Part shown: one piece after another, positions 40,994 to 49,786 of the stretch
Layout: each line of letters begins with the position of its first letter
Position numbering within the stretch: position 1 is the stretch's first letter
Assembly: GCF_019429485.1 (NCBI RefSeq)
Contig: NZ_JAHXZN010000002.1
Coordinates: 434,001-498,000, forward strand
DNA length: 64,000 bases
Source of the DNA: Sphingomonas citri
GTDB taxonomy: Bacteria; Pseudomonadota; Alphaproteobacteria; Sphingomonadales; Sphingomonadaceae
Direction of reading: 5' to 3'
The notes under the pieces: model-generated
The model's input: only the letters and a program-made list of their open reading frames with translations
Databases searched by the model: none
What the model was told of the DNA's origin: nothing
Made by a program: the position numbers and the translations under genes

Positions 40994-42310
40994 ATGTTCG
41001 ACCGTCGAACGATGATCAAGGGCGGCGCCGCGACGATCGGCGCGCTGGCGTTCACCGCCAAGAGCTACGCGCAAATCAAGGGCGCCAACGACCGCATCCG
41101 CGTCGGCATCGTCGGCGTCAACGGGCGCGGCCAGGCGCATATGAGCGCCTTCTCGAAACAGCCCAACGTCCAGGTGACGCACTTCGCGGACGTCGACTCT
41201 GACGTGCTCGCCAAGCGCGCCGCCGAATTCGCCGAGCGCTCCGGCACCAAGGTCAAGACCGTCGGCGACTATCGCAAGCTGCTCGACCGCAAGACCGTCG
41301 ACGTCGTCACCGTCGCGACCCCGGATCACTGGCACGCCAAGGTCGCGATCGACGGCATGGACGCCGGGCGCAACGTCTATATCGAGAAGCCGATCGGCAT
41401 CGCCCCCGCCGAGGGCGAGGCGCTGATCGCCACCCAGCAGCGCACCGGGCGCGTGCTCCAGGTCGGCAACCAGCAGCGCTCCAGCATCGAGACGCGCCAG
41501 CTGCTCGACCTGATCCGCGCCGGCGAGCTGGGCGACGTCTACGAGGCGCAGACCTGGTACGCCAACAACCGCAAGTCGATCGGCAAGGGCGAGGAGATCG
41601 CGCCCCCACCCAACCTCGACTGGAACATGTGGCAGGGGCCGCGCCCGCGCGGGCCGTATCGCTCCAACCTGGTCCATTATAACTGGCATTGGTTCTGGAA
41701 GTACGGCACCGGCGAGATCTGCAACAACGCGATGCACGAGCTGGACGTCGCGCGCTGGCTGATGGGCGTCACCTATCCCAAGACCGTGACCGCGCGCGGC
41801 GACCGCCGCTTCTTCCGCGGCGACGACTGGGAGATGTACGATACGCTCGCGCTGACGCTCGGCTATGACGACGGCCGCGTGATCCGCTGGGACGGCGAGA
41901 GCTGCAACGGCATGCTGCGCTACGGCCGCGGGCGCGGCACGCTGCTGCTCGGCACCAAGGGCTCCGCGGTGGTCGATCGCAACGGCTTCGAGCTGTACGA
42001 CCTCGCCGGCAAGCAGGTGCGCGAGGTGAAGGCGGCGGCCTCGTCGGAGACCACCGGCACGGTCGGCGAGGGCGCGCTCGACGTGCTCCATGCCGCCAAC
42101 TTCCTCGCGGTGGTGCGCGGGCAGGAGCAGGCGCTCCACTCACCGATCCAGGAGGGCCATATCAGCACGACATTGTGCCACCTCGGCAACATGGCCTATC
42201 GCACCGGCGGGTCGCTCACGGTCGACCCGGCGACCGGCAAGCCCAGCGAGGCGGCGGCGCAGAAGCTCTGGTCGGTCGACTATGAGCCCGGCTGGGAGGT
42301 CCGCGCCTGA
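40994..42310 (+). CDS. Gfo/Idh/MocA-family oxidoreductase, exported (1 of 3)
   Basis: A 438-residue NAD(P)-dependent sugar oxidoreductase. The N-terminus MFDRRTMIKGGAATIGALAF has a twin-arginine (Tat) pattern, so it is probably exported folded with cofactor. Then the Rossmann motif VGIVGVNGRGQAHM, the EKP motif in NVYIEKPIGIAPAEG and the catalytic helix region GTGEICNNAMHELDVARWLMG. Family members oxidise or reduce sugar hydroxyls, several at C3. GGGGAGG precedes the ATG. Its stop is followed by the GTG of the ApbE-like gene after one base, so the two are coupled. Confidence 0.88.
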   Translation: MFDRRTMIKGGAATIGALAFTAKSYAQIKGANDRIRVGIVGVNGRGQAHMSAFSKQPNVQVTHFADVDSDVLAKRAAEFAERSGTKVKTVGDYRKLLDRKTVDVVTVATPDHWHAKVAIDGMDAGRNVYIEKPIGIAPAEGEALIATQQRTGRVLQVGNQQRSSIETRQLLDLIRAGELGDVYEAQTWYANNRKSIGKGEEIAPPPNLDWNMWQGPRPRGPYRSNLVHYNWHWFWKYGTGEICNNAMHELDVARWLMGVTYPKTVTARGDRRFFRGDDWEMYDTLALTLGYDDGRVIRWDGESCNGMLRYGRGRGTLLLGTKGSAVVDRNGFELYDLAGKQVREVKAAASSETTGTVGEGALDVLHAANFLAVVRGQEQALHSPIQEGHISTTLCHLGNMAYRTGGSLTVDPATGKPSEAAAQKLWSVDYEPGWEVRA

Positions 42311-42311
42311 G

Positions 42312-43442
42312 GTGACCGAGGTGGAGGCGAGCGTCGCGCGGTTCGCCGCGATGGGCACGCGGGTCGAGCTGCACCTGTTCGGCCGCGATGACCCGGACGC
42401 GCTCGCCGCCGCGCGCGCCGCTGTGGAGGCGGTGGAGGACTCGCTGACGGTGCGGCGCGAGTCGCCCGCGGCGGCGCTCAACCGAGTGTTGGCGAGGGGC
42501 GGCGAGACGGTGGTGGCGGACCCGCTGCTGTGGGAAGCACTGCTCGCCGTGGACGCGATGTGGCGCGCGACGGGTGGGCTGTTCGACCCGTGCGTGGGGG
42601 GTGACGTGCCTGCGCGCGGGTGGCGCGGTGCCGCTGCCAATCCCTTCAAACCTGTTCCCCGGCGGACGCCGGGGCCCAGTTGGGAAGGCTGTAGTGACTC
42701 GTGCGAGACGTCCCCCACCTGGACCCCGGCGTCCGCCGGGGTGGCACGTGAGGGGGAGGAGACGATCTTCCGCCAGCGTTCCACCAGCGGCGACATGGCC
42801 GGCGTCGCGTCGTCGTCACCTCCGCCTTCCCCACTGGATCCCGGCCTTCGCCGCTGGACAAGTGCGCATGGCGCCGACGATACTGCCCCCGTCCCCCGCT
42901 GGTCCGCGCTCCGCATCGATCGCGCCACCCGCCGCGTGGCCGCCACCCGCCCGCTCGCGCTCGACTTCGGCGGCTTCGGCAAGGGCTATGCGCTCGACCG
43001 CGCCGCCGCCGTCCTGCGCGCCGCGGGCGTCACCTCGGCCTTCCTCTCCGCCGGCGAGAGCTCGATCGCGGTGATCGGCGAGCACCCGCTCGGCGGCGGA
43101 TGGCCACTCGCCATCCCGCATCCCGAGATCGACGGCGTCTGGCTGACCGAGCTCGAGCTCACCGACGCCTCGCTCTCGGTCTCCTCCACGGTCGGTGCCG
43201 GTGCCGCCAAGCCCGGCCGCGCCGCGATGGTGCGCCCCGCCGACGGCGCGATCGTCACCCGCGCCGCCACCGCCGTCGCGGTCGCAACCACCGGCGCCGA
43301 GGCCGAGGCGCTCAGCACCGCGCTCCTCGTCGCCGACGCGCCCGCGCTCGGCCATCTCCGCGCCGCGGCGCCCGATCGCCGCTTCCTCTTCTCCCATGAC
43401 GCGCCGACGCGCGCCGACCGACCGATGGAACTCACCGCATGA
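42312..43442 (+). CDS. ApbE-like FAD:protein FMN transferase with repeat-derived insertion
   Basis: A 376-residue protein resembling ApbE, which transfers FMN from FAD to a Thr of target proteins. N-terminal block: VARFAAMGTRVELHLFG. C-terminal blocks: LALDFGGFGKGYALDRAAAV and VAVATTGAEAEALSTALLVA. Between them, about residues 97-193 are not family sequence: low-complexity Pro/Ser/Arg residues encoded by palindromic repeat C3 (42657-42741) and a second partial unit (42817-42857). The frame stays open through this ~290-bp insert. Whether it is active is uncertain; the usual GGD-like motif reads LSAGESS. No signal peptide is seen. The stop overlaps the next ATG by four bases. Confidence 0.75.
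   Translation: MTEVEASVARFAAMGTRVELHLFGRDDPDALAAARAAVEAVEDSLTVRRESPAAALNRVLARGGETVVADPLLWEALLAVDAMWRATGGLFDPCVGGDVPARGWRGAAANPFKPVPRRTPGPSWEGCSDSCETSPTWTPASAGVAREGEETIFRQRSTSGDMAGVASSSPPPSPLDPGLRRWTSAHGADDTAPVPRWSALRIDRATRRVAATRPLALDFGGFGKGYALDRAAAVLRAAGVTSAFLSAGESSIAVIGEHPLGGGWPLAIPHPEIDGVWLTELELTDASLSVSSTVGAGAAKPGRAAMVRPADGAIVTRAATAVAVATTGAEAEALSTALLVADAPALGHLRAAAPDRRFLFSHDAPTRADRPMELTA
42657..42741. repeat. palindromic repeat, family C, copy 3, inside the apbE-like gene
   Basis: An 85-bp unit with two 18-bp REPs that are exact reverse complements: CCCCGGCGGACGCCGGGG (42657-42674) and CCCCGGCGTCCGCCGGGG (42724-42741). The spacer CCCAGTTGGGAAGG matches that of copies C1 and C2. It is read in frame as protein. 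A partial second unit (right half only) follows at 42817-42857. Confidence 0.85.
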
Positions 43443-44701
43443 CCGACGACGATTTCGCGCTCTCGCGCCGCTCCTTCCTCGATCGCGTGCTGGTCGCCTC
43501 GGCGGGCGTCGGGATGAGCGTCGCCGCGCCCTGGACCGCGCTCGCCGCGGCGGAGCCCGCGAGCGGCCCGCGCGTGCGCCTCGGCGTGATCGGCACCGGC
43601 GACCGCGGCCGCGCGCTGATCCAGAACATCAACAAGACGCGCAACTGCACCGTCGCCGCGCTATGCGACCCGTTCGCGCCGCACATGGCCAAGGCGCGCG
43701 CGCTGGTGCCCGCCAACACGCCCGTCTTCACCGATCACCGCGCGATGCTCGACGCCAAGGGGATCGACGCGGTGGTGATCGCCACCCCGCTCGACCTGCA
43801 CGCGCGCCAAACGATGGACGCGCTCGACGCGGGCTATCCGGTGTTCTGCGAGAAGGCGATGGCGCGCACGATCGCCGACTGCGGCGCGATGGTCACGCGC
43901 GCGCGCCAGCGCGGCAAGGTGCTCCAGATCGGTCACCAGCGGCTGTTCAACCCGACCTATCTCAACGCACTCAAGCGCGCCAAGTCGGGGGAGATTGGCA
44001 CGATCACGCAGATCCGCGCGAGCTGGCACCGCAACCGCAGCTGGCGCCGCGACGTCCCCGCCGGCGGGCAGGAGCGCGAGATCAACTGGCGGCTGTACCG
44101 CGCGCGCTCGGCCGGGCTGATGACCGAGCTGGCGACGCACCAGCTCCAGGTCGCCAATTGGTTCATGGACGGGTTGCCGACGCGCGTTATGGGCTCGGGC
44201 AGCATCTGCTTCTGGAAGGACGGGCGCGAGGTCTACGACCAGGTCGCGCTGATCTACGATTACGCCGAGGGGCGGAAGGTGATCTATACCTCGATGCTCA
44301 ACAACGCGCGCTACGGCTGCGAGGAGCAGATCCAGGGCAGCAAGGGCACGATCGAGCCCGAGCTCGGCCGCATCTACCAGGAGGTCCAGCCAGCCGCCGT
44401 CCCCGCGCTCGCCAAGATGCGCAAGGACGTCCAGGCCGGGCGCAAGAACACCGTGCCGATCGGCGGCGCCACCTGGTTCCCCGAGCTGCCCGTCACCACG
44501 CCGGGCGACTCGCTCGGCTGGGGCGAATATGACGAGACGATGCTCCAGTTCGAGGGCTTCGGCGAGGCGGTGCGCAGCGGCAAGGAGGTGCCCGGGCTGC
44601 TCGCCCAGGCCTATTACGCCAGCGTCGCCTCGCTGCTCGGCGAGCAGGCGATCGACACCGGCCGCGCGCTCGACTGGCCGACCGACCTCGTCACCGTCTG
44701 A
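43439..44701 (+). CDS. Gfo/Idh/MocA-family oxidoreductase, Tat-exported (2 of 3)
   Basis: A 420-residue protein with a clear Tat signal (LSRRSFLDRVLVASAGVG). Rossmann motif VRLGVIGTGDRGRAL; the EKP motif reads CEKAMARTIADCG, keeping the Lys but replacing Pro by Ala; catalytic helix SAGLMTELATHQLQVANWFM. It is a paralogue of the neighbours at low identity, not a recent duplicate. Its ATG overlaps the ApbE-like stop (ATGA). With the other two oxidoreductases and the DUF1080 protein it probably forms an exported sugar-oxidation set; electron acceptor and substrate are not evident. Confidence 0.87.
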   Translation: MTDDDFALSRRSFLDRVLVASAGVGMSVAAPWTALAAAEPASGPRVRLGVIGTGDRGRALIQNINKTRNCTVAALCDPFAPHMAKARALVPANTPVFTDHRAMLDAKGIDAVVIATPLDLHARQTMDALDAGYPVFCEKAMARTIADCGAMVTRARQRGKVLQIGHQRLFNPTYLNALKRAKSGEIGTITQIRASWHRNRSWRRDVPAGGQEREINWRLYRARSAGLMTELATHQLQVANWFMDGLPTRVMGSGSICFWKDGREVYDQVALIYDYAEGRKVIYTSMLNNARYGCEEQIQGSKGTIEPELGRIYQEVQPAAVPALAKMRKDVQAGRKNTVPIGGATWFPELPVTTPGDSLGWGEYDETMLQFEGFGEAVRSGKEVPGLLAQAYYASVASLLGEQAIDTGRALDWPTDLVTV

Positions 44702-44728
44702 CCCTCCTTCTCCTGAGGACCTGTAGCC

Positions 44729-45907
44729 ATGGACATGATCGATCGCCGTCTCCTGCTCGCCGGTGCCGGGCTCGTCGGCGCGGGCCTCGCCGGCGCGGCG
44801 GGGGCGCAGTCGACCTCGGCGGGCAACGGCGTCTCCGCCGAGGGCGCGCCGACCGGCCCCGACCCGAGCGCCAAGAACCGCCTGCGCTTCGCCGTCATCG
44901 GCCTCGACCACTCGCACATCTACGCCATCACCGATGCGCTGATCCGCGGCGGCGGAACGCTGGTTGCGGTGCACGCCGGCGACCCGAAGCAGCTCGTCCC
45001 CTTCCGCAAGCGCTACGGCGACGTGAAGGTGGCGCGTACCGAGGAGGAGATCCTCGCCGACAAGGCGATCCAGGTCGTCGCCAGCGCGTCCATCCCCAAC
45101 CTCCGCGCGCCGCTCGGCGTGCGCGTGATGCGCGCGGGCAAGGACTTCCTGTCGGACAAGCCCGGCATCACCAGCCTGGACCAGCTCGGCGAGGTGCGCC
45201 GCACGATCGCGCAGACCAAACGCAAGTTCGCGATCATGTACTCGGAGCGGCTCGAGGTGCGCGCCGCGGTCAAGGCCGGCGAGCTGGTCCATGCCGGCGC
45301 GATCGGCCGCGTGGTGCAGACGATCAACATCGCGCCACACCGCGTCAGCGCGCCGAGCCGCCCCGAGTGGTTCTGGGACGTCAAATATTACGGCGGCATC
45401 CTCACCGACATCGGCAGCCATCAGGCCGACCAGTTCGTCTTCTACACCGGCTCGACCGAGGCCTCGGTGGTGGCGTCGCAGGTCGGCAATTTCGCGACGC
45501 CGCAGCATCCCCGGTTCCAGGACTTCGGCGACATGATGCTGACCGGCAACGGCGGCGCGGGCTATGTCCGGGTCGACTGGTACACGCCCGATGGGCTGCC
45601 GACCTGGGGCGACGGGCGCGTTTTCATCCTCGGCACCGAGGGCTATATCGAGCTGCGCAAGTACGTCGACATCGAGGGTCGGCCGGGCGGCAACCACCTG
45701 TTCCTCGCGGACAAGAAGGGCACGCGCTACATGGATTGCAGCAAGGTGCCGCTGCCGTTCGGGCCGCAGTTCGTCACCGACGTGGTCGAGCGCAGCGAAG
45801 TGGCGCAGAACCAGGCGCAGGCGCTGCTCGCCGCCGAGCTGGTGCTGACCGCGCAGGACAAGGCGCGCACGCTCTCGGGCGCGCGGCCGCCGGTGCAGGG
45901 CGGCTGA
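44729..45907 (+). CDS. Gfo/Idh/MocA-family oxidoreductase, exported (3 of 3)
   Basis: A 392-residue protein with N-terminus MDMIDRRLLLAGAGLVGAGL, a Tat-like twin-Arg signal ending ..GAAGAQS. Rossmann strand LRFAVIGLDHSHIYAI differs from the usual GxGxxG (GLDHSH), as in a divergent subfamily; the EKP motif reads SDKPGITSLDQLG; catalytic helix GGILTDIGSHQADQFVFYTG. GAGGA lies 12 bases before the ATG. It ends the plus-strand operon; element B2 follows. The altered nucleotide-binding loop suggests a different cofactor preference or a specialised role. Confidence 0.85.
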   Translation: MDMIDRRLLLAGAGLVGAGLAGAAGAQSTSAGNGVSAEGAPTGPDPSAKNRLRFAVIGLDHSHIYAITDALIRGGGTLVAVHAGDPKQLVPFRKRYGDVKVARTEEEILADKAIQVVASASIPNLRAPLGVRVMRAGKDFLSDKPGITSLDQLGEVRRTIAQTKRKFAIMYSERLEVRAAVKAGELVHAGAIGRVVQTINIAPHRVSAPSRPEWFWDVKYYGGILTDIGSHQADQFVFYTGSTEASVVASQVGNFATPQHPRFQDFGDMMLTGNGGAGYVRVDWYTPDGLPTWGDGRVFILGTEGYIELRKYVDIEGRPGGNHLFLADKKGTRYMDCSKVPLPFGPQFVTDVVERSEVAQNQAQALLAAELVLTAQDKARTLSGARPPVQGG

Positions 45908-45938
45908 GCGGGGGGCGCTAGCGGGTCACGACATCATT

Positions 45939-46066
45939 CCTCCCCGCTCGCGGGGAGGCGTACCATGCGCAGCATGGTGGAGGGGGTTCTCCACGCAGCG
46001 CAGCACTCGCGGAGCCCCCTCCACCACGCCCCTCGGGCGCGGTGCCCCCTCGCCGTGCCGGGGAGG
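45939..46066. repeat. intergenic palindromic repeat, family B, copy 2
   Basis: A ~128-bp element starting with the palindrome CCTCCCCGCTCGCGGGGAGG, with CATGGTGGAGGG and CCCCCTCCACCACG as inverted inner arms and a right end CCGGGGAGGA. It matches the layout at 2880-3012. It sits between the convergent ends of the oxidoreductase operon and the fusion gene. Confidence 0.75.
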
Positions 46067-46084
46067 ATCTAGCTCCCGCCCCGC

Positions 46085-49000
46085 TTACGCCGCCTTCGGC
46101 AGTGACGCCGGCAGCAGCGCCGGCTCCCCCGCCGGCATCGCCACCGGCGCCTCGCCTGCGTCGACGCTGCCGGTGCGCTCGAGCTTGCCCCAGCCCACCT
46201 TGGGCCCGGTCAGCGCGGCATAGGTCGCGCGCAGCACCACCGCGTAGAGGATCTGGCGGTACCCGAAACGCTGCAGCAGCAGCCGCAGCGCGGGAAAGCC
46301 TGCCTCGCGGCGGTCCAGCCGGAAGGCGATCCAGCCGCAGGCGAGATCGATCGCGGTGAACGCGAGCCAGAACGCCGCCACCGTCGCCGCGTCGCCGCCC
46401 GCCGCGTCCCAGCCGCGGTCATACACCCGCCATGCGGTGCCGCCCACGCCGGCGACCAGCCCTAGGTCGATCAGCGGCGCCACCAAGGTGAAGCCGAACT
46501 GGAACAGCAGCGCTTGCGGCAGGCCGATCCAGGCGAGCCCGCGCGGCCGCCCGCGCCCGATCAGCGCGCGGTGCTTCCACAGGCACTGCAGCGTGCCGAA
46601 GGCCCAGCGGAAGCGCTGCTTGAACAGAGCGCGCACCGTCTCGGGCGCCTCGGTCCACGCCACCGCGTCATTGTCGCAGGCGACGCGCCAGCCGGCGCGC
46701 TGCACCGCGATGGTGAGGTCCTGGTCCTCCGCCAGCGTGTCCTCGGGATAGCCGCCGACCTCGTCCAGCGCGACACGCCGCCACGCCCCGACCGCGCCCG
46801 GCACCACCGTCACTGCCCCCAGCGCGGCGAGTGCACGACGCTCGAGCTGTTGCGCCGTGACATATTCCAGCGCCTGCCAGCGCGTGATCAGGTTGACGGG
46901 GTTGCCGACCTTGGCGCAGCCCGCCACCGCGCCGATCGCGGGGTCGGCGAACCAGCGCGTTAGCTTCGCGATCGTGTCGGCTTCGAACTGGGTGTCGGCG
47001 TCGAGCGCGATCACCACGTCGCCGCGCGCCTGCGCCAGCGCGGTGTTGAGCGCGCGCGCCTTGCCGCCGTTGCTCAGCGTCAGCAGCCGCACGCGCGGGT
47101 CGATCGCGAAGGCGGCGCGCACCACGTCGGAGGTGCCGTCGGTCGAACCGTCGTCGATCACGATCACCTCGACGCGCACGCCCTCGCTGGCGAGGATACG
47201 TCGCACCGACGATACGATCACGCGCGCCTCGTTGAAGGCGGGGATCAGCACCGAGACGAAGCCGGGCACGCGATGCGGCGCCGGCACGGGCACGGCGTCG
47301 CGGCGGCGCCACAGCGCCAGCGCGGTGAGCGACAGCGAACGCGCGATGCCCAGCGCGATCGCGACCGCGAACAGCCAGCCGAGCGAGTCGCGCAGCCAGG
47401 CCGCACCGTCGAAGAGCGTCCGCGCGCCCGCGGCGCGCACGCCGGTGCCGGCGGCGAGCCGCGGCATGACCATCTCGCGGGAGAGGCCGGCGAGCGTCGA
47501 GACGGGCACCAGCTCGTAGCCGCGCGCGCGCAGCCCGCGGATGATCGCGGGCAGCGCGGCGAGCGTGTGGGTGCGATCGCCGCCGGAGTCGTGCAGCAGG
47601 ACGATCTGGGCGGGATGCTCCGCGGTGCCGGCCGCGACGCCGGCGATGACGCGGCGCGCGATCGTCGCGGCGTCGGGCTTCTCCCAGTCGAGCGGGTCGA
47701 CGTTCAGACCCACGGTCAGGTAGCCGAGCCGCGACGCGACGCGGCTGGCATGAAGCTCGTCGCGCCGATCGGGGTCGGCGTCACCGAGGAAGGGCGGGCG
47801 GAACAGCGTCATCGCGCGCCCGGTGTAAGCCTCGACCAGCCGCTCGGTGGCGCGCAGCTCTAGGGCGATGTCGGCCTCGGATCGGCGGCCGAGATTGGCG
47901 TGGGTGGTGGAGTGGTTGCCCAGCTCGCTTCCCTCGGCGACGATGCGGCGCAGCAGCGGCCCCTGCCCCAGCGCGTTGGCGCCGGTGATGAAGAAGGTCG
48001 CGGGCGCGCGCTCGCGGCGGAGCACGTCGAGCAACCGCGGGGTCCAGCGCGGGTCGGGGCCGTCGTCGAAGGTCAGCGCGACCAGCCGGCGCCGCGCACC
48101 GGTGCGCTCGACCACGTCGGGTCCGGGCAGCCGCCCCCAGCGCTCGTCGCGGATCAGCCCGTCGCGGGCGACGAAGCCGCGCTCCCCCGGCGACGCCGCG
48201 GCGGCGAGGCGGAGCAGCTCGCCCTTGCCCTCGACAGCGACCGTATCTTGCGCGGGCAGCGTCTCGCGCGCGGGCAGCGCACGGCCCGCGAGCAGCGGCC
48301 ACACCGCCGGATCCTCGCTGCCGAGCCGCCACAGCGCCACACCCGCGGCGCCGGTACGGCGCACCGCGGCGAGCTGGTTCGCCGCACTGGCGGCGTCGAG
48401 CAGCCACACGTCGTGCTTGGCCGCGCCGAGCTGATAGGAGAAATGGCTGTTGCCGCTGACGGGATCGAAGACGGGCGCGGTACCGGCGCGCCGTGCGATC
48501 GCCCAGGCGTCGGCGACCGAGCGCGGCTCGGTGCTGTGCCCCGCCCAGTCGTAGGCATAGCTGCCGATCGCGACGATTGCCTTGCCCGCGCCGGCGCGCG
48601 CCACCGCCTGCGCGACCACGCGCGCGAACCACGGCTGCGACGCGATCGGCCCGGCCTCGCCGCCCATCCAATGCTCGTCATAGGCCATCAGCACGACCCG
48701 GTCGGCGGCACGCGCGTAGGCGGCGAGGTCCCAGTCCGGGTCGGCGACCGGTGCGGCGAGCATCACCACCCAGCCGCGCGGGGCGAAGCGCGCACGCAGA
48801 TCGCCGAGGAAGCGGAGATAATCGGGATGCGCTGAAGCGGGCAGGCTCTCGAGATCGAGCATCACGCCCGCGCCGCGCTGCTGCGCCACCAGCGTCTCCA
48901 GGTGCGCGGCGAAGGCGCGACGCGCGCCCCCGTCGGCCAGCAGCGCGGCGGTGGCGGCACCGTCCCACTGGCCGTCGGCACGCGCATTCTGCACCATCGG

Positions 49001-49432
49001 CAGCAGGCGCGGCCGGTGCTTCGCTCGCGCGAGCAACGGGGCGAGCGTCGCGTCGCCCTCGACGGTGAGGCGGTGATCCGCGCCGGTGACGGTGGCGACG
49101 CCGGGGACGAGCCAGTCGAGCCCGCCGAGATGTGCCGCGAGCGAGGCGCGCGAGGGCGCGTCCCACGGCATGTAGAAGCCCATCGTCTCGCGCTTCAGCG
49201 CGGCGCCCGTCGCGGTGGGCAGCCACGCGCCGGGGGCGCTCGCGACGCTCGCCGGAGCGAGCGCGCGCGGCGTCGTGCCCCCGTCGGCGAAGCGCGGCGC
49301 GACGCGGTCGAGCGGCTGCACCAGCAGCGCTATCAGCAGCGCGAGCGCGGCGAGCGGCACCAGCGCCGCGAGCGCCAGGGTCGCGCGAACGCGGCGCCCG
49401 CGTCGCCCGCTGGCATCGTAGAAGATGGACAC
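46085..49432 (-). CDS. three-domain GH18-like / NodB polysaccharide deacetylase / GT2 glycosyltransferase fusion
   Basis: An 1115-residue membrane protein. TM1 is at ~17-40. Residues ~85-385 are GH18-like: ETMGFYMPWDAPSRASLAAH, GVMLDLESLPASAHPDYLRF, VVLMAYDEHW. A NodB deacetylase follows (~448-640): LTFDDGPDPR with Asp456/457, LGNHSTTHANL, LFRPPFLGDAD, IVLLHDSGG. From ~725 a family 2 transferase: VSVLIPAFNEARVIVSSVRR, the DxD in IALDADTQFE, the EDQDLTIAVQRAGW block and KQRFRWAFGTLQ; then C-terminal membrane helices. It looks like a single-chain machine that makes, deacetylates and cleaves or exports a beta-1,4 or beta-1,6 amino-sugar polymer. The polymer is not known. Confidence 0.9.
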   Translation of the reverse strand: MSIFYDASGRRGRRVRATLALAALVPLAALALLIALLVQPLDRVAPRFADGGTTPRALAPASVASAPGAWLPTATGAALKRETMGFYMPWDAPSRASLAAHLGGLDWLVPGVATVTGADHRLTVEGDATLAPLLARAKHRPRLLPMVQNARADGQWDGAATAALLADGGARRAFAAHLETLVAQQRGAGVMLDLESLPASAHPDYLRFLGDLRARFAPRGWVVMLAAPVADPDWDLAAYARAADRVVLMAYDEHWMGGEAGPIASQPWFARVVAQAVARAGAGKAIVAIGSYAYDWAGHSTEPRSVADAWAIARRAGTAPVFDPVSGNSHFSYQLGAAKHDVWLLDAASAANQLAAVRRTGAAGVALWRLGSEDPAVWPLLAGRALPARETLPAQDTVAVEGKGELLRLAAAASPGERGFVARDGLIRDERWGRLPGPDVVERTGARRRLVALTFDDGPDPRWTPRLLDVLRRERAPATFFITGANALGQGPLLRRIVAEGSELGNHSTTHANLGRRSEADIALELRATERLVEAYTGRAMTLFRPPFLGDADPDRRDELHASRVASRLGYLTVGLNVDPLDWEKPDAATIARRVIAGVAAGTAEHPAQIVLLHDSGGDRTHTLAALPAIIRGLRARGYELVPVSTLAGLSREMVMPRLAAGTGVRAAGARTLFDGAAWLRDSLGWLFAVAIALGIARSLSLTALALWRRRDAVPVPAPHRVPGFVSVLIPAFNEARVIVSSVRRILASEGVRVEVIVIDDGSTDGTSDVVRAAFAIDPRVRLLTLSNGGKARALNTALAQARGDVVIALDADTQFEADTIAKLTRWFADPAIGAVAGCAKVGNPVNLITRWQALEYVTAQQLERRALAALGAVTVVPGAVGAWRRVALDEVGGYPEDTLAEDQDLTIAVQRAGWRVACDNDAVAWTEAPETVRALFKQRFRWAFGTLQCLWKHRALIGRGRPRGLAWIGLPQALLFQFGFTLVAPLIDLGLVAGVGGTAWRVYDRGWDAAGGDAATVAAFWLAFTAIDLACGWIAFRLDRREAGFPALRLLLQRFGYRQILYAVVLRATYAALTGPKVGWGKLERTGSVDAGEAPVAMPAGEPALLPASLPKAA

Positions 49433-49786
49433 GCTCGCTGTGGCTCCCGGTAGGTCGGGGCGCCGCCTAGCGAATCAGGGTAAACAACGGGTTGCGACGT
49501 GGAGGCGCATCGGCCGTATCGGGTGAGCGCTCGCAGCCAGAACCTTGGTAGCGCGATCTCTGGCAACCCTAGCGTTAGTGTAACGCGAGAGGCTTAATCG
49601 CATCGCCATCCGTCCTCCCGCGTCAGCCCCATTGCCCTGTCTCGTCATCCCGGACTTGGTTCGGGATCCAGCCTTCCACGAACGCCGACGCCGCTGCTCG
49701 TGCAGAGGAGTGGATCGCGGAACAAGTCCGGCATGACGACAAGATGACGACAAGAGGTGGTCGAGCCCAGCGAGGGACGGCTTCCG
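49433..49786. other. intergenic region before the three-domain fusion gene
   Basis: No gene in 354 bp. It holds repeat A5 (49643-49738) and, nearer the fusion gene, a GCGTTA-GTG-TAACGC palindrome at 49572-49586. The A+T-richer stretch around 49560-49610 may hold the promoter of the fusion gene; no clear -35/-10 pair was found. Confidence 0.6.
49643..49738. repeat. intergenic palindromic repeat, family A, copy 5 (subtype 2)
   Basis: A 96-bp copy with left arm CGTCATCCCGGACTTGG and right arm AACAAGTCCGGCATGACG. The interior (CAGCCTTCCACGAACGCC) is nearly the same as in copy 6 at 52037-52132 and differs from copies 1-4. It lies 49 bp downstream of the metallophosphoesterase stop. Confidence 0.85.
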
